The notes under the pieces: model-generated
What the model saw: only the letters and a program-made list of their open reading frames with translations
Told to the model about the DNA's origin: nothing
The model's database searches: none
Made by a program: the position numbers and the translations under genes
NCBI GenBank assembly: GCA_965602805.1
Contig: CBFCZK010000012.1
Span: 1 to 64,000, forward strand
DNA length: 64,000 nt
Reading direction: 5' to 3'
Source of the DNA: Thiomicrorhabdus sp965602805
GTDB lineage: Bacteria; Pseudomonadota; Gammaproteobacteria; Thiomicrospirales; Thiomicrospiraceae
Part shown: piece by piece, positions 45,068 through 53,267 of the stretch
How the letters are laid out: the number at the start of each line of letters is the position of its first letter
How positions within the stretch are numbered: position 1 is the first letter of the stretch

Positions 45068-46480
45068 ATGAGAAAAGTAAAATATGCAATCATTGGTGCT
45101 GGAACGTCAGGTTTGTCTGCATTAAGTGCGGTTAGAGAAGAGACGGATAGTTTTGTCATTATTAATGGTGGGCACTTTGGCACCACCTGTGCACGCGTGG
45201 GCTGCATGCCCTCTAAGGCACTCATTCAATCGGCCAATCAGTTTCATAAGCGAAAACTTTTCTCTGAGTTTGGCTTAAAAGGCGCCGAGTCTTTATCTGT
45301 TGATGATAGCGCTGTTTTAAAGCGGGTTAGAAGGCTTAGAGATCGTTTTACAGGCGGTGTGCAGTCAGGTACAACCGATACTCTGCAAGACCATCAACTC
45401 ATAGAGGGGTTTGCCAAGTTTATAGGGCCTAACCAATTAGAAGTTAATGGTGAGATTATTGAGGCGGAGCGCATTATTATTGCCACGGGCTCTCGTCCTG
45501 TTGTTCCTGAAACATGGCTAGCATTGCACCATAAGTTGCTCACAAGTGATGAGATTTTTGAATTAGAGTCTTTGCCAAAGAGAGTTGCTGTTATTGGTTT
45601 GGGTATTATTGGCTTGGAGTTGGGACAAGCCCTGTCAAGATTGGGGGTAGAGGTTATTGGGTTTGAAATGCAAAAAACTTTGGGCGGTTTGTCTAGTCCA
45701 AAAGTGATTGATGAAGCGGTTAAGATTCTAAGTAATGAGTTTTCGATTCACTTGGGTGCCGCTGCAGAGTTAGAGGATACCGCAACGGGTGTAAAGGTTA
45801 AATTGGATGGGCTGAGTTTCGAAGTTGATGTGGTATTAGCATCATTAGGCAGGCGTCCTAATATCGATCATCTTGATTTGCAGGCGGCAGGTATTAATGT
45901 TAATGAACGTGGAATGCCGGCTTTTGATGTGAATACCATGCAAATACAGGATTTACCTATCTTTATCGCAGGGGACGTCAATGGTTTTAGAACGATTTTG
46001 CACGAAGCAGGTTATGAGGGAAAAATCGCCGTTTTAAACGCGATGGCCTTTCCAGAAGTGCAATCTTATAAACGTAAAACACCGATTGGCATTGCTTTTT
46101 CGGATCCCGAGATTGGGTTTTTCGGAGAAAGCTATCATGCTCTTGATCTATCAAAGTGCGAAGTAGCTTCATTTAATCTACATCGCAATAATGGTCGAGC
46201 AATTGTGATGGCGGAAGATCATGGTGTGATTAGTCTCTATGCGGATAAACAAAGCAAGAAGTTAATAGGCGGTGAAATTCTGATGCCACACGCTGAACAC
46301 TTTACACATTTGCTGGCCTGGGCGGTTGAGAATGAGATGACAATTGCAGAGTTAGTTAAGATGCCGTTCTATCATCCTGTATTAGAAGAGGCGATTCAAT
46401 CAGCGATTAATCTACTGTTTGAGGTCTTGTATTCAGATGAAAAGAGAGGGATTGCCTCAGAGTTGACAGTAATGCCCTAA
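45068..46480 (+). CDS. Dihydrolipoyl dehydrogenase-type flavoprotein
   Basis: 470 residues from the ATG at 45068 (MRKVKYAIIGAGTSG); the frame opens earlier at 45032 with unlikely residues. FAD-binding GAGTSGLSA, redox-active disulfide Cys41-Cys46 (TTCARVGCMPSK), NAD-binding GLGIIGLELGQAL and the C-terminal FYHPVLEE catalytic His-Glu. It belongs to the lipoamide dehydrogenase / mercuric reductase / glutathione reductase group. No 2-oxoacid dehydrogenase genes lie nearby, so the physiological substrate is open. Confidence 0.82.
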   Translation: MRKVKYAIIGAGTSGLSALSAVREETDSFVIINGGHFGTTCARVGCMPSKALIQSANQFHKRKLFSEFGLKGAESLSVDDSAVLKRVRRLRDRFTGGVQSGTTDTLQDHQLIEGFAKFIGPNQLEVNGEIIEAERIIIATGSRPVVPETWLALHHKLLTSDEIFELESLPKRVAVIGLGIIGLELGQALSRLGVEVIGFEMQKTLGGLSSPKVIDEAVKILSNEFSIHLGAAAELEDTATGVKVKLDGLSFEVDVVLASLGRRPNIDHLDLQAAGINVNERGMPAFDVNTMQIQDLPIFIAGDVNGFRTILHEAGYEGKIAVLNAMAFPEVQSYKRKTPIGIAFSDPEIGFFGESYHALDLSKCEVASFNLHRNNGRAIVMAEDHGVISLYADKQSKKLIGGEILMPHAEHFTHLLAWAVENEMTIAELVKMPFYHPVLEEAIQSAINLLFEVLYSDEKRGIASELTVMP

Positions 46481-46552
46481 GTTCGCGAACTATTTGTTAT
46501 AATACGCGCTGTTTTTAATATAACGCCCTAATTATCACTCTGTGGAATAGAA

Positions 46553-46588
46553 ATGAGTGATAAACGAAGAGGGCGTTTTCAATGTTAG
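46553..46588 (+). CDS. Possible 11-aa leader ORF before rnr
   Basis: ATG with GGAATAGAA upstream, encoding MSDKRRGRFQC, stop at 46586-46588, ten bases before the GTG I assign to rnr. It overlaps an alternative rnr start (GTG 46557). Could couple translation or be chance. Confidence 0.25.
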   Translation: MSDKRRGRFQC

Positions 46589-46598
46589 ATGGAATAGA

Positions 46599-48944
46599 GT
46601 GACTACAGAAAACACACCCGGTCAACAAGACCCACATGCTCAGCGTGAAGCTGACAAATATGACAATCCAATCCCAAGTCGTGAATTCATTATTGAGGCG
46701 CTGGAAGAAGCACAAAAGCCTCTAAGACTGTATCAAGTCGCTAAAGCGCTAGACATCGAAGAAGACGATGAAGAACGTTATGAAGCTATGTCAAGACGCT
46801 TAAAAGCGATGGTACGTGACGGTCAATTGATTCGTAACCGCCGTGGCGCATTTGGATTATTACAAAAAATGGACCTTATTAAAGGTCGTGTTTTAGGGCA
46901 TCCAGATGGTTATGGTTTTTTAGTGCCTGAAGAAGCTGGTAGTAAAGACCTTTTCCTATCTGAAAAAGAGATGCAAAAAGTTCTACATGGTGACATTGTT
47001 ATCGCATCAGTTGTCGGTGAAGACCGACGCGGTCGTCAAGAAGGCGCTGTTATAGAAATCGTTGAGCATAATACTCAACAGGTTTTAGGGCGTCTAAATC
47101 ATGAAAATGGCCTATCTTGGGTTCGCCCGAATAATAACCGTTTAACACAAGATATCTTTATACCTAAAGATGGCTTGCTGGAAGCAAATGAAGAGCAGGT
47201 CGTTTTAGTTGAGGTTTTGCATCAACCTTCGGCACGTTCTGGACCGATTGGTAAGATTATTGAAGTAGTCGGCGACTATATGGCAGCCGGTATGGAAATT
47301 GAATCTGCGATTCATGCCTACGGTATTCCGAATGAGTGGTCTGAAGAACTACTTGCTGAACTTGCAGATATTCCGGATGAAGTGACCGAAGCAGACATGG
47401 AAGGCCGTAAAGATCTTCGTGGTATGCAACTGGTGACAATTGATGGTGCAGACACCAAAGATTTCGATGATGCGGTATTTGCTAAACGTCGTAAGAATGG
47501 TTGGCGTTTAGTGGTTGCCATTGCAGATGTTTCTCATTATGTGAAGCCTGGAACGGCACTCGACAAAGAAGCGATTAAGCGTGGTAACTCTGTTTACTTC
47601 CCTCAGCGTGTCGTACCAATGTTGCCTTCAAAATTATCAGATGGCTTATGCTCACTAAATCCGCATGTCGATCGTTTATGTATGGTGGCGGATTTAGCAA
47701 TTACCGAAGACGGTAAGCTAGAGCGCAGTCAGTATTATGAAGCGGTAATGAACTCGAAGGCACGTTTAACTTATAACCAAGTTAACGATATCTTGACGGA
47801 TCAAAAAAGTGAATATCGCGAAGAGTTTTCTGAGCAGTTAAGCAATTTAGAAGATTTGTATGAGCTTTATAAAGTTCTACAGAAAGCACGTGAAGAGCGT
47901 GGCGCTTTAGAGTTTAATACCACAGAAACACGCATCGTGTTTGATGATGATCGTAAGATTAAAGAAATTGTTCCTGTAACTCGTAATGACGCACATAAGC
48001 TGATTGAAGAGTGTATGTTGATGGCAAATGTGGCAACTGCTCGTTACCTGAAATGGCATAAGATTCCGATTGTCTATCGTGTTCATGAAAAGCCTTTGGA
48101 AGAGCGTTTGAAGAACGTAAGAACCTTCTTGGGTGACTTTAGTTTGACACTTGAAGGTGGTGATGAGCCAACGGCGCATGATTATGCTGCTGTAATGGAG
48201 AAGATTGCCGGTGAGCCACATGAGCATTTAGTGCAGACGGTCTTATTAAGAAGTATGAATCAAGCGGTGTATCACCCTGATAATAAAGGTCACTTTGGCC
48301 TGAATTATGAGCACTACACGCACTTTACCTCGCCTATTCGTCGTTATCCTGATCTGTTAGTACATCGTGCGATTCAGCATGCTTGGAAGAAGGCGGGTGC
48401 GGAAGGGTTCATGTATGATGAAGCGAAAATGGCTGAACTTGGTCAACACTGTTCTGATACTGAAAGAAGAGCAGATGAAGCTACGCGTGATGCCGTAACC
48501 TTCCTGAAGTGTGAGTTCTTATCACACCGATTAGGTGAAGAGTATGATGCTGTGGTGACTGCCGCAACGAACTTCGGTCTGTTTGTTGAGTTGGATCCGC
48601 TATATGTTGAAGGTTTAGTGCACATCACTGAGTTGGGTGAAGATTACTTCCATTATGACAATGCGCGTCATTGTCTAAAAGGTGAGCGTACAGGTAAGGT
48701 ATATCGTTTAGGCGATCGAATCCGCGTTCAGGTTGCGCAAGTTAAGCTAGACGATCGTAAGGTTGATTTACGTTTTATCTCTGGCGGTTCTACTGAATTG
48801 AATGCTGATGAGTCTACACAGGACGATTCAGCACCTGGTGAAAGCGATGCTTCTAATGAAGATAGTGATAATCAGAATAAACGTCCACGTAAAAAGCGTT
48901 ATTACCGTAAAGGTAAAAAACCTGCTGCTAAAGGGCAGGAATAG
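46599..48944 (+). CDS. rnr: Ribonuclease R
   Basis: About 781 residues from the GTG at 46599, which fits the E. coli start (…QDPxxQREAxKYxNPIPSREFI). A 3'-5' exoribonuclease for structured RNA. N-terminal helix-turn-helix (45-90), cold-shock domains, the RNB core with the active-site stretch TIDGADTKDFDDAV, then an S1 domain and a basic tail (NKRPRKKRYYRKGKKPA). A -10 TATAAT lies at about 46498. Followed at once by rlmB, as in E. coli. Confidence 0.95.
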   Translation: MTTENTPGQQDPHAQREADKYDNPIPSREFIIEALEEAQKPLRLYQVAKALDIEEDDEERYEAMSRRLKAMVRDGQLIRNRRGAFGLLQKMDLIKGRVLGHPDGYGFLVPEEAGSKDLFLSEKEMQKVLHGDIVIASVVGEDRRGRQEGAVIEIVEHNTQQVLGRLNHENGLSWVRPNNNRLTQDIFIPKDGLLEANEEQVVLVEVLHQPSARSGPIGKIIEVVGDYMAAGMEIESAIHAYGIPNEWSEELLAELADIPDEVTEADMEGRKDLRGMQLVTIDGADTKDFDDAVFAKRRKNGWRLVVAIADVSHYVKPGTALDKEAIKRGNSVYFPQRVVPMLPSKLSDGLCSLNPHVDRLCMVADLAITEDGKLERSQYYEAVMNSKARLTYNQVNDILTDQKSEYREEFSEQLSNLEDLYELYKVLQKAREERGALEFNTTETRIVFDDDRKIKEIVPVTRNDAHKLIEECMLMANVATARYLKWHKIPIVYRVHEKPLEERLKNVRTFLGDFSLTLEGGDEPTAHDYAAVMEKIAGEPHEHLVQTVLLRSMNQAVYHPDNKGHFGLNYEHYTHFTSPIRRYPDLLVHRAIQHAWKKAGAEGFMYDEAKMAELGQHCSDTERRADEATRDAVTFLKCEFLSHRLGEEYDAVVTAATNFGLFVELDPLYVEGLVHITELGEDYFHYDNARHCLKGERTGKVYRLGDRIRVQVAQVKLDDRKVDLRFISGGSTELNADESTQDDSAPGESDASNEDSDNQNKRPRKKRYYRKGKKPAAKGQE

Positions 48945-48946
48945 CC

Positions 48947-49696
48947 GTGAAACAAGAAGTTATTTACGGATTACATGCGGTTGAAAAGTTTGTTAAACAA
49001 GCGCCGCAGTTGGTTTATACCCTATCTTTCATTAAAGGCCGTTTGAATAATCGTCAGCAATCTTTATATGATTATGCAATCAGCTTAGGTTTGTCGCCAG
49101 AATATGTGACAAAATCTGCCTTCAATAAGGTCGATGGTAATCATCAGGGCGTAATGGCTCTAGTCGCTAAACAGCCTGACCTTAATGAGGCGGACTTAGT
49201 GACGCTGATTGAGAAAACCACCAACCCACTGTTTATCTTTTTGGATGAAGTGCAAGACCCTCATAATCTCGGTGCAATCTTGCGTACTGCAGATGCGGTT
49301 GGGGTTGACGCGGTTATTATTCCTAAGCATAACTCGGTGGGTATGAATCCGACAGTACGTAAAGTGGCTTCAGGTGCGGCAGACAATGTTAAATTGATTG
49401 TTGTCTCTAATTTGACGCGTACTCTTAAAGAGATGCAGCAAGCGGGCATGTGGATGGTTGGTTTAGATGGTGAGACAGAGCAGACCATTTATGATCAAGA
49501 TTTAACAGGTTCGATTGGTATCGTTATGGGCACAGAGGGCACTGGCCTAAGACGCCTGACGAAAGAGTCTTGTGACTACCTTGCTGCGATTCCAATGGTA
49601 GGTGTTGTTGAAAGCTTGAATGTATCGGTTGCCACTGGTGTAACTGTTTACGAAGCTTACAGACAGCGTTATATTGCAGGTAAAATCGCAAAATAA
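48947..49696 (+). CDS. rlmB: 23S rRNA (Gm2251) methyltransferase RlmB
   Basis: 249 residues, GTG start two bases after rnr. A SPOUT (TrmH) 2'-O-methyltransferase acting on G2251 of 23S rRNA. N-terminal substrate-binding part (YGLHAVEKFV), motif 1 LDEVQDPHNLGAILRTADAVG, motif 2 GIVMGTEGTGLRRLTKESCD and motif 3 ESLNVSVATGVTVYEAYRQR. Part of an rnr-rlmB operon. Confidence 0.95.
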   Translation: MKQEVIYGLHAVEKFVKQAPQLVYTLSFIKGRLNNRQQSLYDYAISLGLSPEYVTKSAFNKVDGNHQGVMALVAKQPDLNEADLVTLIEKTTNPLFIFLDEVQDPHNLGAILRTADAVGVDAVIIPKHNSVGMNPTVRKVASGAADNVKLIVVSNLTRTLKEMQQAGMWMVGLDGETEQTIYDQDLTGSIGIVMGTEGTGLRRLTKESCDYLAAIPMVGVVESLNVSVATGVTVYEAYRQRYIAGKIAK

Positions 49697-49754
49697 GCAC
49701 CCCACGCTTATTGGTTGTTTTCTGAGGGTTTTTTAACGTTTTAGAAGGCAGTTT

Positions 49755-49784
49755 TATAAACTGACCAGGCCTGGTCAGTTTATA
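49755..49784. repeat. 30-bp perfect palindrome containing the 12-bp repeat, copy 12
   Basis: Arms TATAAACTGACCAGG and CCTGGTCAGTTTATA meet at the centre, with the 12-mer at 49764-49775. Lies between convergent rlmB and the kinase gene, where it could act as a cruciform or a two-way terminator. Confidence 0.9.
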
Positions 49785-49838
49785 TTTATCAATTTTTATA
49801 CCTATCCAAATCTACTTCTTCAAACCTACTCCTCGAAA

Positions 49839-51038
49839 TCAGCTCCCAAGAAAGATATCACCTTTGTCATCAATTCGAATGTCGACGGTTTCTAATGCTT
49901 CATTCCAGCAAGGCCCCTCAATACAGACCCCATCTTCGATATTGAAGAAGGCATCATGCACTGAGCATTTCATGGTCTTTTCAAAAGGGTTTACATCAAT
50001 TTTATAAGCTTCATTAAGCGGCACGTTTTGATGCGGACAATTATTGATATAGGCTTTTACCGACTCTTCATACTTAATCAGTACAACGGATCGCGAACCG
50101 GAATTAACAATCATGGTTTTTGCATTACTCAATTGCTTAATATTGGCTAATGGTTTATCAGCATGTTTAACTTCTAAGAGTTTGTCCAAGCCAAACTGTC
50201 GGCATTTCTGGGCCGCCAGTTTGTTCGCCTGATTGACGGCTTCACTTAAAGAGCTACCCTCTACAAGATAATGAATCAATCCGGCATTAAAAGTGTCGCC
50301 AGCGCCTAAGGTATCCACTACGGGGTTGATTGCTTCAGCAGGCGTGTGTAGCACTTCTCCGTTTGGAGAGGTATACCAGACCCCTTGACTGCCCCAGGTA
50401 CAGACTAAATTAGAATGTGTGGTTGTTTTCTGAATGTCAGACAGTAAAGCATGGCCATTATTAAAGCCTTTTGCCTCGGCATAGTGGTGTGAAAAGATCA
50501 CTAGATTCGCATGTGGAATCAACGCTTCAATACCCTCTCGTGGTTTTTCAATTTCCAAAGAGATAGGTTGATTGGTCAAGAATGTTTTAGCGATATTCAA
50601 CATGCCTGGCAGATTCTCGAGGTTGCGTCCCTCAAAGTGTAACCAGTCGTATTCTTCAATCTCAATTTTGGCAAAATAATCAAAAGTAACTTCTGGCAAG
50701 TCGCGGTAATGGACAATACTACGGTGACCGTTTTGTGAATTTAGTGTAACAAACGAACTGGGGGTGCGACCCTGAATAAACTTTTGTACGTTATTAGTGT
50801 CTATGTTGCGTTCTTTTAGGCCTGCTAGTAACAGTTTGGCTTCACTGTCCGCTGCAACGGTTGTGCAGATCGCAGTATCGTGCCCAAGCTGATTCAATAC
50901 ATATAGCGTATTATTAACGTTACCACCTAAAGCGATCGATTTTTTAGTTGCACGAATTTCTTCGTCTTCATGTGGGTAATGAGGAACGGTGAGAATAATG
51001 TCTAAAACCGCATTGCCGATACCTAAAATTTTTGCCAT
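49839..51038 (-). CDS. PfkB-family sugar kinase fused to a Rieske [2Fe-2S] domain
   Basis: 399 residues. Residues 1-290 are a ribokinase/ketohexokinase-type kinase: ALGGNVNNTLYVLNQLG near the start and VDTLGAGDTFNAGLI near the end, with catalytic Asp248 and the anion hole GAG. Residues about 308-399 are a Rieske domain: Cys334-Pro-His336 (NNCPHQNVPL) and Cys358-x2-His361 (MKCSVHDAFF) give the two Cys and two His iron ligands in the right spacing, then GVCIEGPCWNEALETVDIRI. No signal peptide, so cytoplasmic. The join is in one continuous frame. Kinase substrate unknown; the cluster might pass electrons or sense redox state. Confidence 0.88.
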   Translation of the reverse strand: MAKILGIGNAVLDIILTVPHYPHEDEEIRATKKSIALGGNVNNTLYVLNQLGHDTAICTTVAADSEAKLLLAGLKERNIDTNNVQKFIQGRTPSSFVTLNSQNGHRSIVHYRDLPEVTFDYFAKIEIEEYDWLHFEGRNLENLPGMLNIAKTFLTNQPISLEIEKPREGIEALIPHANLVIFSHHYAEAKGFNNGHALLSDIQKTTTHSNLVCTWGSQGVWYTSPNGEVLHTPAEAINPVVDTLGAGDTFNAGLIHYLVEGSSLSEAVNQANKLAAQKCRQFGLDKLLEVKHADKPLANIKQLSNAKTMIVNSGSRSVVLIKYEESVKAYINNCPHQNVPLNEAYKIDVNPFEKTMKCSVHDAFFNIEDGVCIEGPCWNEALETVDIRIDDKGDIFLGS

Positions 51039-51590
51039 GAGAAACCTTTTATAAATACTGGGGTGATAGTTTAATGTGCTTATTCAGCAATATCCTTAAT
51101 GGGGGATAATTTTACCATAGGCAGTGTGTCTTGATGAGTTTGGCTAATCTCAAATAAAAAGTGAATAACATGAAAAAAGACTTGACAGTGATTTGCTAGA
51201 GTTTAATTTTTAAATCTATTATGTACTTTATGTTGTGTAGGTAAGTTGTTGATATTTTACTGTTAGTTCACATGTTGATTGCCTTATGGGTGCATAAGGG
51301 TTTATATGTTTTTTTCCACAGAAGCTGTGGATAACTTTGTGTGTAAATAGGTAATAAGGTGCTTAAGTTCTTTAAAGTAGCGAATAAATATTAAGTTGCT
51401 TAAAAATTAATCAAGTGGGATTTAATGAAGGTTTTATTAAATTAGTTTTACACAGGCAGGTATTTAAAAAACTTTTATTGGTCTATCAAATAAAGAAAGT
51501 CTAAAATTGGTATAAAAGGAGGTTGGCTTGGTTAAATACGCTACAATTCCATAAAAAGGATGAAAATAGTCTCTGTGGTCAATAGGTTGA
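51039..51590. other. AT-rich gap with three DnaA-box matches
   Basis: Matches to TTWTNCACA at 51312-51320 (plus), 51326-51334 (minus, perfect TTATCCACA) and 51446-51454 (plus); the first two face each other with a five-base gap. CCTTATG-GGT-GCATAAGG (51284-51302) is a nearby palindrome. The fnr promoter also lies here. Confidence 0.45.
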
Positions 51591-52313
51591 ATGATGAATG
51601 AATTAAAAAGTAGATTCAGTACTGGTTGTCAAAGTTGTGGTCTGCAAAAAGTATGCTTCTCGACGGGGCTAGTGAAAGCCGATATTGAACGTTTGGACAG
51701 TATCGTTGAACATAAAGCACCCTTAAAAAAGAACCAGCATCTTTTTATGGCAGGTGACAAGTTCACGGCTTTGTATGCCGTTAAAGCAGGTGTTATTAAG
51801 TTGTATTCATTCTCTGGTATTGGTGAAGAAATAATTCATGGATTTTACCTTCCGGGTGATGTGCTCGGTATCGAGGCACTGGAGTCTAAAGTGCACGCAT
51901 TGAATGCTGTTGCGATTGATACTGTTAGTGTCTGTAGTTTGCCATTTACGGAGCTGTCCGAATTAGCTATGCAGATTCCAAGTCTCAATCAACAGATTTT
52001 TTCATCAATGAGTAAAGAGGTCAATGAAGGTCGGTTGCATTCTGAGTTGTTGACGAAACGAAATGCAGATCAAAGAGTAGCACAATTTATTTGGCATATG
52101 TCTGAGCGTTATGAGCATAGAGGTTATGCCTCCTGTGAATTTCGATTAAGTATTCTCCATCGTGATATAGCCTTGTATCTGGGGCTTACACCCGAAACGG
52201 TTTCACGTATTTTGGCTAAGCTGCATACCGATAACATAGTGACTTGGAAAAATAAGGAAGTGATTATCCACCACAAAAAAGCACTGAAGAATTTGGCTGG
52301 CTTCTCTGTTTGA
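51591..52313 (+). CDS. fnr: Oxygen-sensing regulator FNR
   Basis: 240 residues, a Crp/Fnr protein. The N-terminal cysteine cluster Cys13-x2-Cys16-x5-Cys22 plus Cys115 matches the four [4Fe-4S] ligands of E. coli Fnr (C20, C23, C29, C122), so it should dimerise and bind DNA only without oxygen. The recognition helix reads LTPETVSRIL; Glu202, Ser205 and Arg206 match the Fnr residues that read TTGAT-N4-ATCAA. Controls anaerobic and microaerobic respiration. DnaA boxes lie in its upstream gap. Confidence 0.93.
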   Translation: MMNELKSRFSTGCQSCGLQKVCFSTGLVKADIERLDSIVEHKAPLKKNQHLFMAGDKFTALYAVKAGVIKLYSFSGIGEEIIHGFYLPGDVLGIEALESKVHALNAVAIDTVSVCSLPFTELSELAMQIPSLNQQIFSSMSKEVNEGRLHSELLTKRNADQRVAQFIWHMSERYEHRGYASCEFRLSILHRDIALYLGLTPETVSRILAKLHTDNIVTWKNKEVIIHHKKALKNLAGFSV

Positions 52314-52637
52314 AGCTAAATCCTATATGTGTAATTACTTGAATGTTGGAGTGGTTTGAATAAAGATATTAATCTAACAGAATTCTGATTTAAATTACGC
52401 ATAGAGATTGATTGTTTTATGCTTTCCATCAGTTCATAAATGTCGCTCATTGATCCAGTTATTCTATAATTCTTGATTTTTTAGCACTTAATTTTATTCG
52501 TAGCATTACTCTATATTCTCAGTTACTTTTCATCCTGACAAATTAAATAGGTTTTAGAAGGCTAAAATTGCTTTTCTTTTATGTCATTTCAGGTATATTA
52601 AAGCGATACAAATTTATATAAAATTAAGGTGTAAAAA
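52314..52637. other. Non-coding gap between fnr and pal
   Basis: 323 AT-rich bases. I see no gene, terminator or RNA motif that I can support; it should contain the pal promoter. Confidence 0.4.
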
Positions 52638-53168
52638 ATGTCTGTTCAAAATATTAAACAATTATTTCTGGTCGGTTTTCTAGGTTTGGCATTAGTAGGC
52701 TGTAGTTCTGCGCCAAAAACGACTGAGGCAGATCCTGAAGCTAAGCAGATGGCGACAGATAAAGTTGAGCAAGACATTGCTGCTCTTCAACTTGCCGCTG
52801 CGCAAGCTCTAGAGGCTCAAAAGGCAGAGTTATTAGCCAGTATTCAAGGTAAAGTGGTTCATTTTGATTTTGATCGTTCTGATGTTACGTCAGGTGACTA
52901 CCAAATTATCAAAGGTAATGCGGACTATATGGCATTAGAAGAGTCTTTGTCAGTCAGTATCAAAGGTCATGCAGATGAGCGTGGTAGCCGCGAATATAAC
53001 CTTGCATTGGGTGAGCGTCGTGCACAAGCTGTTAAAAGTGCTTTGATTGCTGAAGGTGTAAGTCCTGAGCGTATTTCTGTCGTAAGTTACGGAGAGGATA
53101 GCCCCGTCGATGAGGCTCACAATGAGTCGGCTTGGACTAAAAATCGTCGTGCTGAGTTTTCATATTAA
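52638..53168 (+). CDS. pal: OmpA-family lipoprotein Pal
   Basis: 176 residues. Lipobox LVGC (Cys22), a helical linker, then an OmpA-like peptidoglycan-binding domain: VVHFDFDRSDV, IKGHADERGSREYNLALGERRA and VSYGEDSP. Pal anchors the outer membrane to peptidoglycan with Tol proteins; the tol genes are not adjacent here, so Pal versus a related OmpA lipoprotein is not settled. A strong terminator follows. Confidence 0.85.
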   Translation: MSVQNIKQLFLVGFLGLALVGCSSAPKTTEADPEAKQMATDKVEQDIAALQLAAAQALEAQKAELLASIQGKVVHFDFDRSDVTSGDYQIIKGNADYMALEESLSVSIKGHADERGSREYNLALGERRAQAVKSALIAEGVSPERISVVSYGEDSPVDEAHNESAWTKNRRAEFSY

Positions 53169-53200
53169 TTGAAGCCACTGCGATTCATCGCTATCTTTAT

Positions 53201-53237
53201 AAAAGCCTTTCTATCATTTAGATAGAAAGGCTTTTTT
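53201..53237 (+). terminator. Rho-independent terminator after pal
   Basis: AAAAGCCTTTCTATC-ATTTA-GATAGAAAGGCTTTTTT. Confidence 0.92.
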
Positions 53238-53267
53238 GTTTGTTCAAATCATAAAAAAAGAGTTTTC

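Noticed and set aside
51039..51590. Chromosomal replication origin
   Set aside because: Three DnaA boxes are too few and neither dnaA/dnaN nor gidA/mnmG lies near; no origin can be claimed.
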